NCBI GenBank assembly: GCA_024742355.1
Contig: JANSYM010000005.1
Span: 248,001 to 312,000 of the forward strand
DNA from: Hyphomonadaceae bacterium
GTDB lineage: Bacteria > Pseudomonadota > Alphaproteobacteria > Caulobacterales > Hyphomonadaceae
Direction of reading: 5' to 3'
DNA: 64,000 nucleotides
How positions within the stretch are numbered: the first letter of the stretch is position 1; every line of letters starts with the position of its first letter. Of the stretch, positions 60,208 through 64,000 are shown in pieces. The translations under genes and the position numbers were made by a program. The notes under the pieces are model-generated. The model was given only the letters and a program-made list of their open reading frames with translations. It did no database searches and was not told the origin of the DNA.

Positions 60208-61074
60208 TCGGCAAGAAACACCGACGGCCCTTCGATCATCCGGCTTGAATTTCCACTTTCCGACGACGCGCAGCGATTTTTCATCAAACACCCCTTCCGG
60301 AACGGAGGCGCGGACGCGCGGATTGATCACTTGCCCTTCCGAATCCAGGTCAAGCTCCAGAATGACGGCGCCGAAGCGGCCGCGATTGGCGTAGCCTGCA
60401 GGGTATCTCATTTTCGGCCTCTGGATCATCCTGCCAGCACAGAATGGGAGGCCGCGCTCATCCAGCGACCGGTCGGCGCGGGCATTGCGACTGGCCACAT
60501 CCGCATTGTATCCAGCGAGAATTGCCTGGATTTCGCTCTCGTCCGGATGATCTTCCCGCGCACTGTCGAAATAGGCATCCATGGCCATGCCCCAGGCATC
60601 GGCTTTCCATTCCAGTGTTTTGGCCCAGTCGGGACGTTCGCCGATCTCATCCTCATAAGCGCGGGCGCGACCCTCGACATGCGCCATTTCGATCATCGCC
60701 TCAGGCACCTGGTTGATATTGAATTGAGCGATTGCAGCGAGAAGTCGCGCTTCCAGATACTGTTTTGGAATGATGTCGGCGACGGGCTCGAAGTGTGCCG
60801 TCGCAGCGGTTGCGGATTGATAGAGATCTTCGCTGCTTTCACCGGTCCCGTCATGCAGGAGCAGTGTGACATAAGCGTTGACCGACTCGACGGTGGCATC
60901 GCCGGAATAATCTGACAGCGCGCCCATCAATGCGTCGCGCGTGGTTTTTGAACGGGCCGCCGAAAAAGCGTCATTGGCAGTGACAATGTCTGTGACATCG
61001 AGTTCTTGCGCGTGGCCGTCGAAATCAGACGCGATTGCCAGCACAAACAGACAAAACGCCAACAATATACGCAT
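60160..61074 (-). CDS. Exported protein with TonB C-terminal-like domain
   Basis: A 304-aa protein: a signal peptide (MRILLAFCLFVLAIASDFDGHAQ), a helical middle that may contain TPR-like repeats (residues 30-200), and a C-terminal TonB-type domain (RYPAGYANRGRFGAVILELDLDSEGQVINPRVRASVPEG, then FDEKSLRVVGKWKFKP). There is no N-terminal membrane anchor or Pro-rich spacer, so it is not a classic TonB energiser; it may bind an envelope partner. Start at the ATG at 61074. Confidence 0.75.
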   Translation of the reverse strand: MRILLAFCLFVLAIASDFDGHAQELDVTDIVTANDAFSAARSKTTRDALMGALSDYSGDATVESVNAYVTLLLHDGTGESSEDLYQSATAATAHFEPVADIIPKQYLEARLLAAIAQFNINQVPEAMIEMAHVEGRARAYEDEIGERPDWAKTLEWKADAWGMAMDAYFDSAREDHPDESEIQAILAGYNADVASRNARADRSLDERGLPFCAGRMIQRPKMRYPAGYANRGRFGAVILELDLDSEGQVINPRVRASVPEGVFDEKSLRVVGKWKFKPDDRRAVGVSCRLERANLVQPLTFALD

Positions 61075-61126
61075 CCAAGTCTCCTGCATTGATCACCGAT
61101 ACTATGCGGGTCTTCCGGCGCGTCAA

Positions 61127-61834
61127 TCAGAATTGCTCAGAGAGAATAAAGTCGTAATAAACCGGCTCGATATCGCCCAGCTTTTTCATCTGATAGCGGG
61201 TTTCGATATGGTCCTGCGGGGCCGTGCGCCAGTCATCCGCCAACCGCGCGGTCCACGTGAAGTCGGGGTGGGCGAGGAAGCGTTCGAGCGCTTCGTCTGC
61301 ATAGGACCGCACATCGGTTGCAAAGCGCACGCGTCCGCCGGGTTTCATGATACGGGCGAGGGCGTCGAGAAAATCCGGCTGGATGATGCGTCGTTTCTGA
61401 TGCCGGGCCTTGGGCCAGGGATCAGGAAACAGGATGAAGGCGCGATCGATACTCTTCGCGCTCAGGCCGTCAATCATCTGGCGCGCATCCTCGGGCCAGA
61501 CGCGGACATTGCTCAGCCCCTCGTCTTCAATCTGGCCGAGCAGTTTGGCGATGCCTTCAAAGAAGACCTCGCTGGCCAATATGCCCACATTCGGATGCGC
61601 TGCCGCCTGTCCGCTGACATGTTCACCGCCGCCAAAGCCGATCTCGAGCCAGATTTCGGCGGCGTCTTCGAGCAGTGTTTTGGGGTCGAGCGCGCCGGGC
61701 GCATCTATTGGTACGCTGATTCTCGGCAAAAGCTCGTCCATGAGAATTCGCTGGCGCCGGGAAAGCGGGCGGCCACCGCGGCGGCCAAAGGTTTTGAGCG
61801 GCCCTCCGGCAAAAGGAGATTTTGAGTCGGTCAT
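61127..61834 (-). CDS. trmB: tRNA (guanine46-N7)-methyltransferase
   Basis: TrmB (235 aa) makes m7G46 in the variable loop of tRNAs. LEIGFGGGEHVSGQAA is the SAM-binding motif, and ILFPDPWPKARHQKRRIIQPDFL the TrmB signature. I start it at the ATG at 61834 (MTDSKSPFAGG), although no good ribosome binding site is seen; the track's longer start is a TTG. Confidence 0.94.
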   Translation of the reverse strand: MTDSKSPFAGGPLKTFGRRGGRPLSRRQRILMDELLPRISVPIDAPGALDPKTLLEDAAEIWLEIGFGGGEHVSGQAAAHPNVGILASEVFFEGIAKLLGQIEDEGLSNVRVWPEDARQMIDGLSAKSIDRAFILFPDPWPKARHQKRRIIQPDFLDALARIMKPGGRVRFATDVRSYADEALERFLAHPDFTWTARLADDWRTAPQDHIETRYQMKKLGDIEPVYYDFILSEQF

Positions 61835-62007
61835 CAGGATCGATCCATTGTCAGGCGAAATCGGTTTCAATGCAGCGCGCTCTGCCCGAAAATCGGGGGC
61901 GACTCAATCCGCCAGCGCTGCAATCGCAAAATAGTCTCAGAAAAAGCTTGCACCGCAAAGACGAGAAGCGCACAACCCGCGCCTTGGTTAATACGCGAGC
62001 AGGCAAA

Positions 62008-63246
62008 ATGAGCAGTCCCGAAGCAGCTATGGATGAGGCGCAGCGCCGCGCGCTTCCCATGCCGCAATGGGAATTGGTCGTTATGGTTGCTGCGCTGATG
62101 GCGCTGAACGCGCTGGCCATTGATATCATGTTGCCAGCGCTGAGCGATATTTCGGACCATTACAGCCTCAAGCACGACAATCACCAGCAATGGGTCATCT
62201 TCGCCTATATTGCCGGATTCGGCGCGCCGCAGCTGGTTTTCGGGCCGGTCACCGACCGGTTCGGGCGCAAGGGCCTGCTTCGGATCTGCCTGATCAGCTA
62301 CGCCATTGCGGGCATTGCCTGCATGCTGACGAGTTCGTTCACAACGCTGCTGATTGCGCGTTTTGTCCAGGGCATGTTTGCCAGCGGCATTCGCGTCATC
62401 GCGGTCTCCGTCGTCCGCGACCTGCTGGCGGGACGAGCGATGGCACGCATCATGTCACTGGTCATGACCGTGTTCATGGTCGTGCCCATCCTCGCCCCGA
62501 CCATTGGCGCGGCGGTCATGCTCGTCGCGCCGTGGGAGTGGACCTTTGGCGTTCTTGGTGTGGCGGCCCTGCTCAACCTGGTATGGATTCAGATCCGCCT
62601 GCCGGAGACGCTGGCGCCGGAAAACCGGCAACCGTTCAATCTACGCCAGACGGGCAGCGCCTATTGGCAGGTCGTCTCGACGCGGATCACATTCGGCTAC
62701 ATGTGCGCCAGCGGCGTGATATTCGGCGCCCTGTTCGCCTTCGTCGCGGCGTCGGAACAGATCTTTACCGATGTGTTCGAACAGCATGAAACATTCGTTC
62801 TCTGGTTCGCTGGCGTTGCGGCTTCTCTGGCGGTGGCAAACTTCACCAATTCGCGGATTGTCGAGCGGTATGGCATGCGCCGGATCAGTCACACGGTTTT
62901 GCTCCTGTTTATCGCGCTGGCGCTCGTAAATGTGCTGACGCTGTACACGGTGGGCGAGAAATTGTGGGTGTTCTATCCACTGTTCTGCCTGACCTTTGCC
63001 TGTTTCGGCATGCTCGGCGCTAACTTCACGGCCCTTGCGATGGAGCCGCAAGGCAAGATTGCCGGTACGGCGAGCGCGGCCTACGGATTTGCATCGACCA
63101 CGGTGTCGAGCTTTCTCGGCTTTCTCGTTGCCGGACAATTCAACGGCACGATTGCTCCGTTCATGTGGGGTTTTGTGGCGCTCGGGGTCAGTTCCCTGAC
63201 CATTATTCTGATCACGGAAGGCGGAAAACTGTTCCAGACCCGCTAG
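62008..63246 (+). CDS. MFS drug exporter of the Bcr/CflA type
   Basis: A 412-aa inner-membrane transporter with about 12 hydrophobic spans. IAGFGAPQLVFGPVTDRFGRKGLL contains MFS motif A, and the N-terminal segment LVVMVAALMALNALAIDIMLPALSDIS is the Bcr/CflA pattern, so proton-driven export of small drugs or metabolites is likely. The substrate is unknown. I use the ATG at 62008; the ORF track's 62 extra residues are not membrane-like and overlap the trmB region. Divergent from trmB. Confidence 0.87.
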   Translation: MSSPEAAMDEAQRRALPMPQWELVVMVAALMALNALAIDIMLPALSDISDHYSLKHDNHQQWVIFAYIAGFGAPQLVFGPVTDRFGRKGLLRICLISYAIAGIACMLTSSFTTLLIARFVQGMFASGIRVIAVSVVRDLLAGRAMARIMSLVMTVFMVVPILAPTIGAAVMLVAPWEWTFGVLGVAALLNLVWIQIRLPETLAPENRQPFNLRQTGSAYWQVVSTRITFGYMCASGVIFGALFAFVAASEQIFTDVFEQHETFVLWFAGVAASLAVANFTNSRIVERYGMRRISHTVLLLFIALALVNVLTLYTVGEKLWVFYPLFCLTFACFGMLGANFTALAMEPQGKIAGTASAAYGFASTTVSSFLGFLVAGQFNGTIAPFMWGFVALGVSSLTIILITEGGKLFQTR

Positions 63247-63313
63247 GGTCTTGCGCTTCCGCTGCGACAGCGTCCTTATCTCCGCCCGACCTCAATCGAA
63301 GACAGGAAATCCC

Positions 63314-64000
63314 ATGGCGCTCAAGACCCGTATCACCGAGATGCTCGAAATCGAGAAACCGATCATTCAGGCCGCCATGGGTTGGATTGCCCGCTCGCAA
63401 TTGTCCTCGGCCTTTTCGAATGCCGGCGGCATGGGGATCATCGAGACCAGTTCCGGCGAACTCGACGCGGTGCGGGCCGAAATCCTCAAGATGCGCGACC
63501 TCACTGACAAGCCGTTCGGCGTCAATGTTGCGCAGGCCTTTGTGCGCGATCCCGACATTGTCCAGTTCGTGATCGACCAGGGTATCAAATTCGTCACCAC
63601 CTCGGCCGGTAATCCGAAGAAATATACCAGCCAGCTCAAGGAGGCCGGCCTGATCGTGTTTCATGTCGTGCCGAGCCTGAAGGCCGCGCTTGGCGCCATT
63701 GATGCCGGGGTCGATGGCCTGATTGTCGAAGGCGGCGAGGGCGGCGGCTTCAAGAATCCCAAGGACGTCGCCTCCATGGTGCTGATCCCGCAAGTCTGTG
63801 AGGCGGCCGACGTCCCGGTTGTTGCGGCGGGCGGCATCATGGACGGGGGCAGCATGGCAGCCGCTTTTTCGCTGGGCGCCGAAGGCGTTCTGATGGGTAC
63901 GCGCATTCTGTCGTCTGCCGAGAGCCCGGTGCATGAGAACTGGAAACAAGCCATTGTCGATGCCGATGCCACGGACACCGTCTTCCTCAATCGCGACGGC
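63314..64000 (+). CDS. Nitronate monooxygenase-like flavoprotein, 3'-truncated by window edge
   Basis: The frame opens at the ATG at 63314 (AGGAA six bases upstream) and is still open at base 64000, so the ORF track lacks it. The translated part (229 codons) is a TIM-barrel flavoenzyme of the 2-nitropropane dioxygenase/nitronate monooxygenase family: PIIQAAMGWIARSQLSSAFS, then VEGGEGGGF, VVAAGGIMDGGSMAAAFSLGA and GVLMGTRIL in the FMN phosphate site. It oxidises alkyl nitronates in known members; related FabK-type enoyl reductases share the fold. Confidence 0.87.
   Translation, partial: MALKTRITEMLEIEKPIIQAAMGWIARSQLSSAFSNAGGMGIIETSSGELDAVRAEILKMRDLTDKPFGVNVAQAFVRDPDIVQFVIDQGIKFVTTSAGNPKKYTSQLKEAGLIVFHVVPSLKAALGAIDAGVDGLIVEGGEGGGFKNPKDVASMVLIPQVCEAADVPVVAAGGIMDGGSMAAAFSLGAEGVLMGTRILSSAESPVHENWKQAIVDADATDTVFLNRDG

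Overview
The window is a gene-dense, GC-rich stretch of alphaproteobacterial chromosome that spans the replication origin. The best placement I can give is the Caulobacterales/Maricaulales side (a Hyphomonadaceae-like bacterium). The reasons are: a Caulobacter-type origin between hemE and the pyruvate-phosphate-dikinase regulator gene (ppsR family), with DnaA boxes, CtrA-type TTAA-N7-TTAA boxes and clustered GANTC sites; the mnmE-mnmG-rsmG-parA-parB block with perfect parS sites; COQ9 divergent from rpsU; the FYDLN-acid protein beside aroA; and DUF1150. The genus is inference. I see no insertion sequence, prophage, CRISPR array or rRNA operon.

Layout. 1-4.6 kb: end of pgsA, a Nudix hydrolase, a PTR1/FolM-like reductase, a threonine-aldolase-like enzyme, a TetR regulator and COQ9. 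4.7-10 kb: rpsU, then a lipid-flavoured patch containing a fadD-type acyl-CoA ligase broken by an internal deletion, a hotdog protein, a flavoprotein and a membrane protein resembling a histidine kinase that has lost its histidine. 10-22 kb: thioesterase, RutE-like reductase, tsaB-rimI-fur, a uridine-kinase-like enzyme, a CAP-domain protein, two flavin enzymes, fabI, two exported proteins of unknown role, fabA, an SH3 protein, a hydroxyacid dehydrogenase, DUF1150 and small regulators. 22-30 kb: a GIY-YIG gene beside tRNA-Ala, then aroA, an S9 peptidase lodged in the usual aroA-cmk-rpsA-ihfB order, and mscL.

30-37 kb: Smr protein, mltA, a Tim44-like protein, secB and the leftward operon dnaQ-coaE-aroE-maf-ppsR running away from the origin. 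The origin lies at about 36.91-37.26 kb. 37-46 kb: rightward hemE-hemJ, rho, mnmE-mnmG-rsmG-parA-parB; three perfect 16-bp parS sites sit inside mnmE, mnmG and rsmG and a degenerate fourth covers the parA start. Genes on both sides of the origin are therefore mostly read with the replication fork.

46-64 kb: a CYP153-type alkane hydroxylase, an exported lipase, tRNA-Gly and tRNA-Tyr, rlmB, an ATP-grasp enzyme, an adenosine/sugar kinase, an HCCA-isomerase-like protein and an HxlR regulator with a clear operator. Next comes the translation block rimP-nusA-ylxR-infB (then a YcxB-like gene) and rbfA on the minus strand, a cold-shock gene, a TonB-domain protein, trmB, an MFS exporter and the start of a nitronate monooxygenase that runs off the end.

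The strongest signals for a second look are the origin (five GANTC sites in 40 bp beside CtrA and DnaA sites), the parS series including the one merged with the parA start, the tRNA-Ala/hairpin/GIY-YIG unit, the pseudokinase, the broken fadD and several clean inverted repeats that look like operators. Function calls rest on motifs read by eye; no database search was run.
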